The notes under the pieces: generated by a model
Seen by the model: only the letters and a program-made list of their open reading frames with translations
The model's database searches: none
Told to the model about the DNA's origin: nothing
Program-made: the position numbers and the translations under genes
Source: Planococcus salinus
GTDB taxonomy: Bacteria; Bacillota; Bacilli; Bacillales_A; Planococcaceae
Length of the DNA: 64,000 bases
Assembly (NCBI RefSeq): GCF_003719725.1
Contig: NZ_RIAX01000002.1
Coordinates: 310,001-374,000 of the forward strand
Reading direction: 5' to 3'
Shown: positions 1-8,802 of the stretch, one piece after another
Numbering within the stretch: the stretch's first letter is position 1
How the letters are laid out: every line of letters starts with the position of its first letter

Positions 1-511
1 TGTACTTCAAAACACCGGCGGCTTCTTCGAAAATTGAACGCCTTTCTTCCGCTTTGCTATTTAGAATTTCATCCACACGTCCCTGTGAGATAATGGAGAA
101 CGCTTCTTTCCCAAGTCCCGAATCCATAAATAAATCCGTAATGTCTTTTAATCGGCAGTTTTGCTTGTTCAGCAGATAGGCGCTTTCCCCACTTCGAAAA
201 ACCCTCCTCGTTACGCTGATTTCGCTGTAATCGAGAGGGACTCGTCCATCGGTATTATCCAGTATCAATGTCACTTCTGCAAAACTCAATGGTTTTCTGG
301 ATTCACTGCCGGCAAAAATGACATCCTCCATTTTCGCACCGCGCAGCGATTTCGCTGATTGTTCTCCGAGTACCCAACGGATCGCATCGGTCACATTGCT
401 TTTGCCGCTTCCATTCGGGCCGACAACAGCTGTTACGCCAGGGACAAAGTCAATGCCGATTCGATCGGCAAAAGACTTGAATCCCATCACTTCCACTCTT
501 TTCAAATACAT
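1..511 (-). CDS. smc: Chromosome segregation ATPase SMC, N-terminal part (cut by window edge)
   Basis: The minus-strand frame opens with ATG at 511 and runs off the left edge, giving about the first 170 residues of SMC. The translation starts MYLKRVEVMGFKSFADR and contains the Walker A loop GPNGSGKSNV followed by AIRWVLGEQS, the typical SMC head signature. Later it reads NKQNCRLKDITDLFMDSGLG. SMC forms the ATP-driven ring that, with ScpA and ScpB, compacts and segregates the chromosome. It starts 2 bases after the rnc stop, so rnc and smc are probably co-transcribed, as in other Bacillales. The rest of the protein lies outside the window. Confidence 0.97.
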   Translation of the reverse strand, partial: MYLKRVEVMGFKSFADRIGIDFVPGVTAVVGPNGSGKSNVTDAIRWVLGEQSAKSLRGAKMEDVIFAGSESRKPLSFAEVTLILDNTDGRVPLDYSEISVTRRVFRSGESAYLLNKQNCRLKDITDLFMDSGLGKEAFSIISQGRVDEILNSKAEERRSIFEEAAGVLKY

Positions 512-513
512 TC

Positions 514-1269
514 CTAATCCTCCATTGCCTGCTGCAATTTACGGATGGCCAATTGCGCCGCCTGTTGTTCCGCTTCTTTTTTGGAACGGCCATTGCCAAT
601 CCCCAGTTCTTCATCAGCAAGCGAAACACGTGTTACAAAGGTCCTGCTGTGAGCCGGGCCTTTTTCATCGATGATCTCATAAGTCAAAGCACCGTTATTT
701 TTTTGCTGCACCAGCTCCTGCAACTGACTTTTATAATCCATCACATGCGAAAAAGCACCGATATCCACTTTTGGAAATAACACAACTTCCAAAAATTTAA
801 CGACCGATTCAAGGCCTTGATCCAAATACAAAGCGCCGATAAACGATTCAAAGACATCGGCCAATAATGCGGGACGCGTTCTGCCGCCTGTCAATTCCTC
901 GCCTTTCCCCAAAAGAATATACGAACCGAAATTCAATTCGTTGGCAAATTGAACAAGCGAAGGTTCGCACACAATCGCCGCACGCAGTTTGGTCAATTCC
1001 CCTTCACTCATTTCCGGGTACTTCATGAACAGATAATGGGAAACAGACAATTCCAACACTGCGTCCCCTAAAAATTCAAGGCGCTCGTTATCTGTATAAA
1101 ATCTTTTTCGATGCTCATTCACATAAGATGAATGGGTAAAAGCCTGATAAAGCAACGGAGCTTGGTTAAAAGTTACATTCATTTCTTGCTGAAGCTGGTC
1201 AAAAGCTTTACGGACACTTTCTTTCAGGACCCCTGGCTTTTGCTGGTTCGTCTTTTTTCTCGTAGCCAT
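514..1269 (-). CDS. rnc: Ribonuclease III
   Basis: Double-strand-specific endoribonuclease that matures rRNA and trims structured mRNAs. The protein is 251 residues, the usual length. An N-terminal RNase III domain carries the signature [14 protein letters not shown], with its catalytic acidic residues, and a second acidic site [15 protein letters not shown]-terminal dsRNA-binding domain starts near [11 protein letters not shown] and ends with [16 protein letters not shown]. The frame is open upstream to 1350, but ATG at 1269 (MATRKKT...) is preceded by a good AAGGAAGG ribosome-binding site and gives the family length. The gene lies between acpP and smc, the standard Bacillus order. Confidence 0.96.
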   Translation of the reverse strand: MATRKKTNQQKPGVLKESVRKAFDQLQQEMNVTFNQAPLLYQAFTHSSYVNEHRKRFYTDNERLEFLGDAVLELSVSHYLFMKYPEMSEGELTKLRAAIVCEPSLVQFANELNFGSYILLGKGEELTGGRTRPALLADVFESFIGALYLDQGLESVVKFLEVVLFPKVDIGAFSHVMDYKSQLQELVQQKNNGALTYEIIDEKGPAHSRTFVTRVSLADEELGIGNGRSKKEAEQQAAQLAIRKLQQAMED

Positions 1270-1345
1270 TTTTATCTGCCTTCCTTCGACTTTCTTCATT
1301 ACCGATTTTACCTGTTTTTCTGCTATTGTGCAAAATAACAATTGA

Positions 1346-1378
1346 CGCACAACCGCATGGTGGAAAAGCGATTGTGCG
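1346..1378 (-). terminator. Stem-loop between acpP and rnc
   Basis: Arms CGCACAACCGC (1346-1356) and GCGATTGTGCG (1368-1378) pair over 11 positions with one G-U, around an 11-base loop. On the minus strand the stem is followed by TCAATTGTTATTTTG, a poor U-tract. It may therefore be a partial terminator or an mRNA processing or stability element that lets acpP be expressed above rnc and smc. It overlaps the open frame upstream of the chosen rnc start, which also argues against the longer rnc start. Confidence 0.6.
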
Positions 1379-1394
1379 CCAATAGGTTGTTCAC

Positions 1395-1634
1395 TTATGA
1401 ATTCTGGTTCTTTTCAATATACGCTACCGCGTCGCCTACTGTTGACATGCTCTCGGCGTCTTCATCAGAAATTTCCATATCGAATTCATCTTCAAGTTCC
1501 ATAACCAATTCAACTACGTCCAAAGAGTCGGCTCCTAAGTCGCCTGTGAAAGAAGCTTCAGGTTTCACTTCGTTCTCTTCCACGCCTAGACGATCTACGA
1601 TTACTTTTGTTACCCGTTCCAATACTGTTGACAA
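1395..1634 (-). CDS. acpP: Acyl carrier protein
   Basis: Carries growing acyl chains on a 4'-phosphopantetheine arm during type II fatty-acid synthesis. The sequence contains [18 protein letters not shown], in which the Ser of DSL (residue 37) is the attachment site. The protein is small and very acidic, as expected. The frame is open to a GTG at 1643, but TTG at 1634 gives [10 protein letters not shown], aligns with known ACP starts, yields 79 residues, and is preceded by GGGGAGGTGA at good spacing. The GTG itself lies inside that ribosome-binding site. The gene is the last of the fap cluster, 30 bases after fabG. Confidence 0.97.
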   Translation of the reverse strand: MSTVLERVTKVIVDRLGVEENEVKPEASFTGDLGADSLDVVELVMELEDEFDMEISDEDAESMSTVGDAVAYIEKNQNS

Positions 1635-1673
1635 TGTCGTCACCTCCCCTCAATCAGTATACAAAACTTTTTC

Positions 1674-2420
1674 TCACATGACCATTCCGCCATCAAGATG
1701 CAGCGTTTGACCCGTCATATAAGATGCTTCGTCGGAGGCAAGGAATAATGCAGCTTTCGCCACTTCCTCCGGTTTTCCGAAACGGCCAAGCGGAATTTGG
1801 CCAAGCATAGTCTGCTGGATATCATCCGACAATCTGTCCGTCATGTCTGTCATGATGAATCCCGGCGCTATGGCATTAGCGGTAATCCCTCTGCTCGCCA
1901 GCTCACGAGCCGTGGTTTTCGTCAAGCCGATCACGCCTGCTTTGGCCGCCACGTAATTGGCCTGCCCTGCATTGCCCATGACACCGACAATTGAAGCGAT
2001 GTTGACAATGCGGCCGGAGCGTTGTTTCATCATTTGACGTGTCACAGCTTTCGTACAAACAAAGACACCTTTTAAGTTGATATTGATGACGTCATCCCAT
2101 TCATCGTCTTTCATGCGCATCATCAAGTTGTCACGTGTAATCCCGGCATTGTTGACCAGCACATCGACCGCTCCGAAGGTTTTCACTGTTTCATCGATCA
2201 TCGCCTTTACTTGGTCGGCGTCTGCCACATCCGCTTTTACCACGATGGCTTCTCCACCGCTTTTCCGGATTTCTTCGGCTACAGCTTCCGCTTTTTCTTT
2301 GCTTCCGCTGTAGTTGACCACTACGTTGGCTCCTTCAGCTGCGAAACTGCGTGCGATTTCCGCGCCAATTCCACGCGAAGCGCCCGTCACGATTGCCGTT
2401 TTTCCTGCTAGCTTGCTCAT
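1674..2420 (-). CDS. fabG: 3-oxoacyl-ACP reductase FabG
   Basis: NADPH-dependent reductase of the first reduction step in fatty-acid elongation (3-oxoacyl-ACP to 3-hydroxyacyl-ACP). It is a short-chain dehydrogenase of 248 residues. The N-terminal nucleotide-binding motif is [12 protein letters not shown] follows near residue 90, and the catalytic Ser and YxxxK appear as ASIVGVMGN and YVAAKAG. The C-terminus ends in DGGMVM as in other FabG proteins. Its start overlaps the fabD stop by 4 bases, so translation is probably coupled within the fapR-plsX-fabD-fabG-acpP operon. Confidence 0.97.
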   Translation of the reverse strand: MSKLAGKTAIVTGASRGIGAEIARSFAAEGANVVVNYSGSKEKAEAVAEEIRKSGGEAIVVKADVADADQVKAMIDETVKTFGAVDVLVNNAGITRDNLMMRMKDDEWDDVININLKGVFVCTKAVTRQMMKQRSGRIVNIASIVGVMGNAGQANYVAAKAGVIGLTKTTARELASRGITANAIAPGFIMTDMTDRLSDDIQQTMLGQIPLGRFGKPEEVAKAALFLASDEASYMTGQTLHLDGGMVM

Positions 2421-3352
2421 TCAGACAGCTCCTTTACCGCTTTTTCCATTGATTCCACGTCAAATACCGGCAGGCATTTGACTGAACGATCGATTTTCTT
2501 CACCAGTCCACTGAGTACTTTGCCCGGACCGACTTCCACAAAAACCGTCACACCTGAATCGATCATTTCCTTCACCGATTGCTCCCATAGAACGGGTGAA
2601 TACAATTGGCGGACAAGCAGCTCCTGGATTTGAGCAGCTTTTGTTTCGCCTTTTGCTTTGACGTTTGAAATCACAGGAACTTTCGCGTCTTTCAAGAAAG
2701 CTTCACTCAGCACTTTTGACAAGTCCTGGGAGGCGGGACGCATCAGTTCGGAATGGAATGGTCCACTGACATCCAAAGGAATAGCCCGTTTCGCTCCACG
2801 CTCTTTTGCCAAAGCACATGCTTGTTCGACACCTTGTTTAGTGCCGGATATCACAATTTGGCCAGGTGAATTCAGGTTTGCCAGCTGCACTACTCCGTAA
2901 CGGTCCGTCACTTCGTTCGTCACTTCTTCCAATGATTGACTCGACATGCCGAGAATAGCTGCCATGCCACCCTCTCCTGCAGGAACAGCTTCGTTCATGA
3001 ATAACCCACGTTTATGTACAATTCTGACGGCATCTTCGAAATTCATGACCTCAGAAGCAACGAGTGCGCTGTATTCCCCAAGGCTGTGCCCAGCTGTAAA
3101 ATCCGGATAAATCCCTTCGCGGTTCAAGCGCTCGGTAATCATACTGCTGACCGTCAGCAGTGCCGGCTGTGCGTGATAAGTGAGTGTCAGGTTTTCCTGT
3201 GGCCCTTCAAGCATCAGTTCAGACAAACGCACCCCAAGTGCCTCGTCTGCTTTCTCGAAATACTGACGGCTTGTCGGATCGGCCAGGAAACTCTCTCCCA
3301 TACCGACAGTCTGGGAACCTTGCCCTGGATAAATAAATGCAATCTTTGTCAT
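2417..3352 (-). CDS. fabD: Malonyl-CoA:ACP transacylase FabD
   Basis: Transfers malonyl groups from CoA to acyl carrier protein, supplying the two-carbon extender for fatty-acid synthesis. The 311-residue protein opens with FIYPGQGSQ and has the nucleophile elbow [10 protein letters not shown] with the active-site Ser near residue 90. The catalytic His lies in SGPFHSELM. Near the C-terminus [13 protein letters not shown] matches the family. It overlaps plsX upstream and fabG downstream by 4 bases each, which indicates tight translational coupling. Confidence 0.97.
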   Translation of the reverse strand: MTKIAFIYPGQGSQTVGMGESFLADPTSRQYFEKADEALGVRLSELMLEGPQENLTLTYHAQPALLTVSSMITERLNREGIYPDFTAGHSLGEYSALVASEVMNFEDAVRIVHKRGLFMNEAVPAGEGGMAAILGMSSQSLEEVTNEVTDRYGVVQLANLNSPGQIVISGTKQGVEQACALAKERGAKRAIPLDVSGPFHSELMRPASQDLSKVLSEAFLKDAKVPVISNVKAKGETKAAQIQELLVRQLYSPVLWEQSVKEMIDSGVTVFVEVGPGKVLSGLVKKIDRSVKCLPVFDVESMEKAVKELSE

Positions 3353-4341
3353 TCTGCGCTCTCCTTTTTCAGTGTATTGTAAATGGTGCCAGTCACATCG
3401 AATTCAACCATCGTCCGGGTCTGCCGTATAGCATTGAACAAAGCGTTGGCGTTCGAAGATCCGTGCGCTTTGATCACAGGGGCTTTCAAGCCGAACAATC
3501 CTGCTCCACCGTATTCGCTGTAATCGAGCATTCCTTTCAAACCACTTATATTGTCTTTCACAAGAAAAGCCGCGATTTTCGTTTTGGCCGATGACATGAA
3601 AACATCTTTGATCATCGAAAAGACGTTCATCGCCGTGCCTTCAATTGTCTTCAGCACTATATTGCCCGTAAAGCCGTCTGTCACCACTACATCAGCTGCA
3701 CCATTCAGCAGATCGCGGGACTCCACATTGCCGATAAAATTGATCGGCGCCTGCTTCAACAACGGAAAAGCGCCTTTTGTCAGGTCGTTCCCTTTTTTTT
3801 CTTCGGTTCCAATATTAAGCAACCCTACAGTCGGGTTTTGGATGCCTCTTACTTTTTCGGCATAAATGCTGCCCATCACTGCATATTGCACCAAATGCTC
3901 AGGCCGTGCTTCTGCATTGGCCCCCATATCGAGCATCACGAATCCTTTGCCGTCGATTGTCGGCAAAGTCGGTGCCAATGCAGGACGATCGACACCTTCA
4001 ATTCGGCCGACCACAAACAACCCCGCAGACATCAATGCCCCGGTATTCCCTGCTGATACGCAGGCGTCTGCCTGACCATCCTTGACGGCCTGCGCCATCC
4101 GGACCATCGAAGCGTCTTTTTTCCTTCTGACCGAACGGACCGGATCGTCTTCCGCTTCGATCACTTCTTCACAATGAATCACTTGGAGGCGTTCATGCTC
4201 TTTTAAGTAAGGCTGCATTTTTTCTGTATGCCCATATAACTGAACCGTTAAATCAGTGTATTCATCCAAGGCTTTCAACACGCCTTCAATAATTTCTTTG
4301 GGAGCGTGATCGCCGCCCATGCCATCTACTGCTATTATCAT
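3349..4341 (-). CDS. plsX: Phosphate acyltransferase PlsX
   Basis: Converts acyl-ACP to acyl-phosphate, the donor used by PlsY to start phospholipid synthesis. The 330-residue protein begins [17 protein letters not shown] and contains [18 protein letters not shown]-like GVDRPALAP and VVTDGFTGN, all characteristic of PlsX. It is soluble and peripheral, with no membrane segment seen. The start overlaps the fapR stop by 4 bases and the stop overlaps fabD by 4. It belongs to the FapR regulon in Bacillales, consistent with the operator upstream of fapR. Confidence 0.97.
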   Translation of the reverse strand: MIIAVDGMGGDHAPKEIIEGVLKALDEYTDLTVQLYGHTEKMQPYLKEHERLQVIHCEEVIEAEDDPVRSVRRKKDASMVRMAQAVKDGQADACVSAGNTGALMSAGLFVVGRIEGVDRPALAPTLPTIDGKGFVMLDMGANAEARPEHLVQYAVMGSIYAEKVRGIQNPTVGLLNIGTEEKKGNDLTKGAFPLLKQAPINFIGNVESRDLLNGAADVVVTDGFTGNIVLKTIEGTAMNVFSMIKDVFMSSAKTKIAAFLVKDNISGLKGMLDYSEYGGAGLFGLKAPVIKAHGSSNANALFNAIRQTRTMVEFDVTGTIYNTLKKESAE

Positions 4342-4922
4342 TGGTTGCCACCTTCACTTTGCTCTGTCATCCGATACATTTCAAACGTACCGATAAAAAC
4401 AGTTGCTTGGTCCACAGAAGAAACCACTTTTACATACGCTCGGTTCTTCTCCTGATTGCGTTCCACCACCTGCGCTTTTGCCACTACACGCTGACCTGCT
4501 GTCACCGGACGAAGAAACTGCAGTTCAGATTTCACTGTCAGCGCCAATTCTTCGTTCATGACAGCTACAGCCAGAGAGTTGGCCTGTGCGAATAAATGAT
4601 GGCCTCTTGCTATTTGGTTGCGCTGGAAAACATGTTCCGGTTTCACATCAAATATGGAAATTGCCTTTTCGTCCAGTTCGATATCGATGATTTCACCGAT
4701 CACTTCGTCAATCGGAAGTGATTTCACTTCGTCTTCGAACGTTTTTTCAGCAACATGTTTAATCCGCTCACGCAATTCGGGAATCGATAATTCCATGCGG
4801 TCAAGGCGGATTGTCTGGACACTTACATCAAACCTGGCCGATAACTCTTCATCCGTTACAAACGGATTTTCCTTTATCCATTCACGCAAGGCCAGTTGCC
4901 GTTCTTTTTTCGGTTTTCTCAC
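4338..4922 (-). CDS. fapR: Transcriptional repressor FapR of lipid synthesis
   Basis: Malonyl-CoA-responsive repressor of fatty-acid and phospholipid genes. An N-terminal helix-turn-helix ([23 protein letters not shown], roughly residues 25-50) is followed by a hot-dog fold domain that binds malonyl-CoA, including [14 protein letters not shown]. The frame is open to ATG at 4946, but GTG at 4922 (VRKPKKERQ...) is preceded by GGGCGGTGA at 5-base spacing, gives 195 codons including stop, and leaves the operator outside the coding region. It is first in the fapR-plsX-fabD-fabG-acpP operon and probably represses itself through the operator at 4939-4957. Confidence 0.95.
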   Translation of the reverse strand: MRKPKKERQLALREWIKENPFVTDEELSARFDVSVQTIRLDRMELSIPELRERIKHVAEKTFEDEVKSLPIDEVIGEIIDIELDEKAISIFDVKPEHVFQRNQIARGHHLFAQANSLAVAVMNEELALTVKSELQFLRPVTAGQRVVAKAQVVERNQEKNRAYVKVVSSVDQATVFIGTFEMYRMTEQSEGGNQ

Positions 4923-4938
4923 TGTGTCACCGCCCGCT

Positions 4939-4957
4939 ATTAGCACTTGGTACTAAT
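4939..4957 (-). promoter_or_regulatory. FapR operator
   Basis: The minus strand reads ATTAGTACCAAGTGCTAAT, an imperfect palindrome that fits the known FapR box (TTAGTACC, about 6 bases, then TAnTAA-type half). It lies just downstream of the -10 TATACT and upstream of the fapR ribosome-binding site, covering the expected transcription start. FapR bound here would block its own operon when malonyl-CoA is low. Confidence 0.9.
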
Positions 4958-4960
4958 ATG

Positions 4961-4989
4961 AGTATATAAATAACAAAAAAAGAATGCAA
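4961..4989 (-). promoter_or_regulatory. fapR operon promoter
   Basis: The minus strand shows TTGCAT (4989-4984), a 17-base spacer, and TATACT (4966-4961), a good SigA-type promoter. The -35 box lies inside the left arm of the recG terminator stem and the spacer contains its U-tract, so termination of recG and initiation of fapR use the same bases. Confidence 0.8.
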
Positions 4990-5012
4990 GGATAAGTTGC
5001 ACCTTGCATTCT
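4975..5012 (-). terminator. recG intrinsic terminator
   Basis: Perfect 11-bp inverted repeat AGAATGCAAGG (4981-4991) and CCTTGCATTCT (5002-5012) with a 10-base loop, followed on the minus strand by seven T. The promoter-distal arm begins within the recG stop codon. This ends the sdaAB-sdaAA-recG transcript. Confidence 0.92.
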
Positions 5013-7053
5013 AATCCAGCCTGCCGATCGAAAGAGCTCCGGACTCCTCCAAATGCCCACGAAGACAGGCGGTTTCTTCACTGCGCCAGAACTCCTCACT
5101 GTTCACCAGCTTTTCTGCATCTTTCCGAGCCGTTTCCAAAGCCCGGTAATCGTGGACCAAATCAGCCATCTTGAATTCAGGCACACCGCTTTGTTTGCGT
5201 CCGAAAAAGTCTCCGGGACCTCTCAGCTGCAAATCTTTTTCAGCGAGCACGAAGCCGTCATTTGTTTCCGTCATTGAAGCCATCCGTTCTTTTCCGACTT
5301 CCGTCTTCGGGTCAGCCAGCAGCACGCAGTACGATTGTTCGCTTCCCCGGCCGACACGTCCACGCAATTGATGAAGCTGTGACAACCCGAAGCGCTCAGC
5401 ATCATAAATCAGCATAAACGAAGCATTTGGCACGTTCACGCCGACTTCCACCACCGTCGTGGAAACCAGCACGGAAATGTTCCCTTCTGTAAAAGCGCGC
5501 ATTGTTTCTTCTTTTTCGTCAGGATGCAGCCGGCCATGCATCAGCCCGACACTGTATTTACCTTGGAAATAACTTGATAATTGCTGAAACAGATCTACCG
5601 CATTCTGATATTCCAACTTGTCCGATTCCTCAATCAACGGACAAATGACATAAGCTTGTCGTCCTGCCGCCAATTCCTTTTCCATCCGTCCGATTACTTT
5701 TCCGAACATTTCTTTTTTCATCCAGAAAGTTTCAATTTCCTTTCTGCCGGAAGGCATTTCATCAATAGCGGAAACATCCATTTCCCCGAATGCTGAAATG
5801 GCTAACGTTCTGGGAATCGGCGTGGCAGTCATGAACAGGACATCCGGATTATAGCCTTTGTCTTTCAGGATTCTGCGCTGGTCGACCCCAAAGCGGTGCT
5901 GCTCGTCTGTAATGACCAACCCCAGCTGTTGGAACTGCACATCAGGCTGAATCAACGCATGGGTTCCGATCAGGATATCGATTTCCCCTGCAGCCAGTTG
6001 TTCCAGAATCAACTGGCGTTTCTTCCCTTTGACCGAACCTGTTAAGAGAGCAATGTTCAATCCGAACGGCTCAAACCATTGAGCCAGCGTATTGGCATGC
6101 TGTTCCGCCAGAATTTCCGTTGGCGCCATGAGCGCCCCCTGCAGACCTGCCGTCACTGCCGCATAAAGGGAAATGGCCGCTACCACAGTCTTGCCGGAAC
6201 CCACATCCCCCTGCAACAGACGGTTCATCCGATAAGGTTCTTTCATGTCTTTGCATATTTCATTGACCACACGCTTTTGGGCTGCTGTCAGATCAAATGG
6301 CAAAGCAGCAATAAACTGCTTTAACTTGTGGAGGTCATAATCAATCTGCGAACCGCCTTCTTCCTCACGATTCTTTTTCCGCAGGGCCTGCATTTTCAAC
6401 TGAAACAACAGCAATTCCTCATAGACAAAACGGCGGCGTGCTTTCTTCAACGCTTCTCCGTCGGGAGGAAAATGCACCCATTCCAACGCTTCCTGCACGG
6501 ACACAAGCTGATACGCATCGCGCAATGACAACGGCAGGCAATCTTCCAGCTCTTCTTTGCACAAATCGAGCGCTTGCCGCATCAGCTTCCGGAAATTCTT
6601 TTGATTCATTGAGCCTTTTAAACTGTAAACAGGTTCAAAGTCGGCGCCATCTGGCCGTGACCCAAGGGAATGGCTTTGCACGGTGATGATTTGGCGGCCC
6701 CGGTCCCATTTTCCTGTCAAGGTGATAATGGCACCGATCTGTAACTTCGCCTTGATGTAATGCTGGTTAAAGAACACCGCTTTAATCAGATGACGGCCTA
6801 CCAGCACACGCACTTGCGTTCTGGATTTCTTCTTCCCTAAAAAAAGGACGGAAGGTTCACTTTCGACCCTTCCCTCCACAGTAACCCGCTCATTATGAGG
6901 CGTGTCAGCCAAATCCTTCAACTGAAAATCCTCATGGCGGTACGGAAATGTCATGATAAGATCATGAAGGGTTTCAATCTTCATTTCCTGCAGTGTTTCG
7001 GTGGCTTGCTTGCCGACCCCTTTTAATGTGGCGACCGATTCTTTACTGTCCAC
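5011..7053 (-). CDS. recG: ATP-dependent DNA helicase RecG
   Basis: Branch-migration helicase that remodels stalled forks and Holliday junctions. An N-terminal wedge/OB region (RVTVEGRVESEPSV, LVGRHLIKAVFFNQ) precedes two helicase lobes. Walker A is GDVGSGKTVVA, Walker B is DEQH, motif III is MTATPIPRT, and motif VI is QLRGRVGRG. The open frame extends to 7182, but those residues are a shadow of sdaAA. GTG at 7053 gives 680 residues, matching the family; TTG at 7059 is an alternative six bases earlier. The gene overlaps the end of sdaAA by 11 bases. Confidence 0.95.
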   Translation of the reverse strand: MDSKESVATLKGVGKQATETLQEMKIETLHDLIMTFPYRHEDFQLKDLADTPHNERVTVEGRVESEPSVLFLGKKKSRTQVRVLVGRHLIKAVFFNQHYIKAKLQIGAIITLTGKWDRGRQIITVQSHSLGSRPDGADFEPVYSLKGSMNQKNFRKLMRQALDLCKEELEDCLPLSLRDAYQLVSVQEALEWVHFPPDGEALKKARRRFVYEELLLFQLKMQALRKKNREEEGGSQIDYDLHKLKQFIAALPFDLTAAQKRVVNEICKDMKEPYRMNRLLQGDVGSGKTVVAAISLYAAVTAGLQGALMAPTEILAEQHANTLAQWFEPFGLNIALLTGSVKGKKRQLILEQLAAGEIDILIGTHALIQPDVQFQQLGLVITDEQHRFGVDQRRILKDKGYNPDVLFMTATPIPRTLAISAFGEMDVSAIDEMPSGRKEIETFWMKKEMFGKVIGRMEKELAAGRQAYVICPLIEESDKLEYQNAVDLFQQLSSYFQGKYSVGLMHGRLHPDEKEETMRAFTEGNISVLVSTTVVEVGVNVPNASFMLIYDAERFGLSQLHQLRGRVGRGSEQSYCVLLADPKTEVGKERMASMTETNDGFVLAEKDLQLRGPGDFFGRKQSGVPEFKMADLVHDYRALETARKDAEKLVNSEEFWRSEETACLRGHLEESGALSIGRLD

Positions 7054-7942
7054 TGCCCACAACTGCCCCGCCGAATATTTTCTTTTCAAGCCATTTACCG
7101 GTAGGCGTCGCAGCAAGCCCACCCTTGGCGGTTTCCTTGAGAGCGGTCGGCATGGTCTGGCCGATTTCAAACATCGCGCCAATCACTTCATCACAAGGAA
7201 TCCGGCTGGTGACACCCGCCAATGCCATATCGGCTGCCACCACCGCATTGGCTGCTCCCATGGCATTTCTTTTTACACAAGGTACTTCCACTAACCCCGC
7301 CACTGGATCGCAGACAAGACCAAGCATGTTTTTCATCGTAATAGCGAAAGCTTCAGAGCTTTGCTGCGCCGTTCCGCCCGCCATTTCCACGATGGCCGCT
7401 GCAGCCATTGCTGCCGCGGAACCGACTTCTGCCTGGCAGCCTCCTGCAGCACCGGAAATCGAAGCATTGTTTGCCACTACAAAACCGAATGCCCCGGAAG
7501 TGAACAAGAAACGGATCATTTGCTCCCGGCTCGGATTCAATTGATTTTTCACAGCGAACAAAGTTCCTGGAACCACTCCTGCAGAGCCGGCTGTCGGGGT
7601 CGCACAAATAGTGCCCATGGCCGCGTTCACTTCGTTTGTAGCGACTGCTTTACTGACTGCATCGAGCAACAGCTGGCCGGACAATGAATTGCCTTTTTCT
7701 ATATAGGCCTGCAGCAGCACGGCATCTCCGCCGGTCAGGCCGGAAATCGAATGTACTCCCCGCAATCCTTTTTCCACCGCTTCTTCCATGACGGTTAAAT
7801 TGCGGTCCATCTGCTGCATCACTTCTTCGCGGGAGCGATTGGTTATCATTATTTCCTGTTCAATCATAATCTCTGAAATCAATTTTTCTTCTTTTTCAGC
7901 CCGTTCCACCAATTCCCGGACATTGCGAAATAACACTTCCAT
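7043..7942 (-). CDS. sdaAA: L-serine dehydratase, alpha subunit (iron-sulfur)
   Basis: With SdaAB forms the oxygen-sensitive iron-sulfur enzyme that deaminates L-serine to pyruvate and ammonia. The 299-residue protein shows the family blocks MGTICATPTAGSAGVVPG, GFVVANNASISGAAGGCQAEVG and MLGLVCDPVAGLVEVPC, whose Cys residues are candidate cluster ligands. It follows sdaAB by 15 bases. A two-gene alpha/beta enzyme like this is standard in Bacillales, unlike the fused E. coli SdaA. Confidence 0.96.
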   Translation of the reverse strand: MEVLFRNVRELVERAEKEEKLISEIMIEQEIMITNRSREEVMQQMDRNLTVMEEAVEKGLRGVHSISGLTGGDAVLLQAYIEKGNSLSGQLLLDAVSKAVATNEVNAAMGTICATPTAGSAGVVPGTLFAVKNQLNPSREQMIRFLFTSGAFGFVVANNASISGAAGGCQAEVGSAAAMAAAAIVEMAGGTAQQSSEAFAITMKNMLGLVCDPVAGLVEVPCVKRNAMGAANAVVAADMALAGVTSRIPCDEVIGAMFEIGQTMPTALKETAKGGLAATPTGKWLEKKIFGGAVVGSGQ

Positions 7943-7957
7943 CAGTAAAACCTCCTG

Positions 7958-8620
7958 TTAATCAGCAATCCTCGTCACTTGTGTAATATTTGGAAGCTCG
8001 GAAAGTTCATCCATTACTTCTTTATCAACATTTTGATCCACTTCTATCACCATCAGCGCCATACGCCCTTTTTCTTTTCGGGAAACTTCCATATGACCGA
8101 TATTGATGTCGTATTTATATAAACAATTGGCAACGTTTGCAATACATCCTGAACGGTCATCATGGACCACCAGGATCGCCGGGTGGTTACCGGATAAACG
8201 CAACGGAAAACCGTTGAGTTCTGTGATTTCAATCTTTCCGCCACCGATGGAAATTCCCATGAGCGACATATCAGAACGTTCATCCCCCAGGACGATTCTA
8301 GCCGTATTAGGGTGGTCTACATGCCCCGTTTCCGGAATAAACTCAAAGTCCAGACCCACTTTTTCCGCTTCTTCAAAAGACGTTTTGATGCGTTCATCAA
8401 ATGTATCGTAATCGAGAAGCCCTCCAATAATGGCCACATCTGTGCTATGCCCTTTATAGGTCTCGGCAAATGAGCCGTACAGATGGATTTTCGCCCATTT
8501 CGGCTGTCTTCCGAATAAATCTCTTGCCACTCTCCCGATACGGGCAGCTCCTGCCGTATGCGAAGAAGAAGGCCCGATCATAACCGGGCCGATAATATCA
8601 AAAACAGATTTGAACTTCAT
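7958..8620 (-). CDS. sdaAB: L-serine dehydratase, beta subunit
   Basis: Regulatory and structural partner of SdaAA. The 220-residue protein starts MKFKSVFDIIGPVMIGPSSSHTAGAARIGRVA, the usual beta-domain opening. It ends in an ACT domain (LVVHDDRSGCIANVANCLYKYDINIGHMEVSRK) that likely senses serine. It is the first gene of sdaAB-sdaAA-recG. Only about 57 bases separate its start from the right end of the TnpB element, and I see no convincing -35/-10 pair in them, so its promoter may be weak, may lie in the element, or may have been displaced. Confidence 0.96.
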   Translation of the reverse strand: MKFKSVFDIIGPVMIGPSSSHTAGAARIGRVARDLFGRQPKWAKIHLYGSFAETYKGHSTDVAIIGGLLDYDTFDERIKTSFEEAEKVGLDFEFIPETGHVDHPNTARIVLGDERSDMSLMGISIGGGKIEITELNGFPLRLSGNHPAILVVHDDRSGCIANVANCLYKYDINIGHMEVSRKEKGRMALMVIEVDQNVDKEVMDELSELPNITQVTRIAD

Positions 8621-8676
8621 TGCTCAAACCCCTTCCTCTCTATGCTTTATAGCCTTAGTTTACATGAATTTGCAGG

Positions 8677-8800
8677 AGTGAACTACCCCCCACTTAACAC
8701 TCTTACGAGTTGCTTGAAGTGGGGGCTTCTCGACTTATCGCTACTTTTACCAGCCAGCGAACATAGACCGAGCTAACCCTCTTGTTCCAAGAGTTTTGGT
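8677..8800 (-). ncRNA. Probable omegaRNA (reRNA) of TnpB
   Basis: TnpB nucleases use an RNA transcribed across the tnpB 3' end and the element right end, with the guide taken from DNA just outside. Downstream of the tnpB stop the minus strand contains a perfect CTCTTG-GAA-CAAGAG hairpin (8793-8779), then the right-end stem, then the likely boundary GTAGTTCAC. The next bases, TCCTGCAAATTCATGT, would be the guide. The structure is seen in the sequence; expression and exact ends are inferred from characterised TnpB systems. Confidence 0.55.
8686..8725 (-). repeat. Right-end hairpin of the TnpB element
   Basis: CCCCCACTT (8687-8695) pairs perfectly with AAGTGGGGG (8717-8725). Inside the 21-base loop ACTC and GAGT can form a second short stem. 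Such subterminal hairpins are the recognition sites for Y1 transposases and also form the 3' core of TnpB guide RNAs. Confidence 0.8.
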
Positions 8801-8802
8801 TT

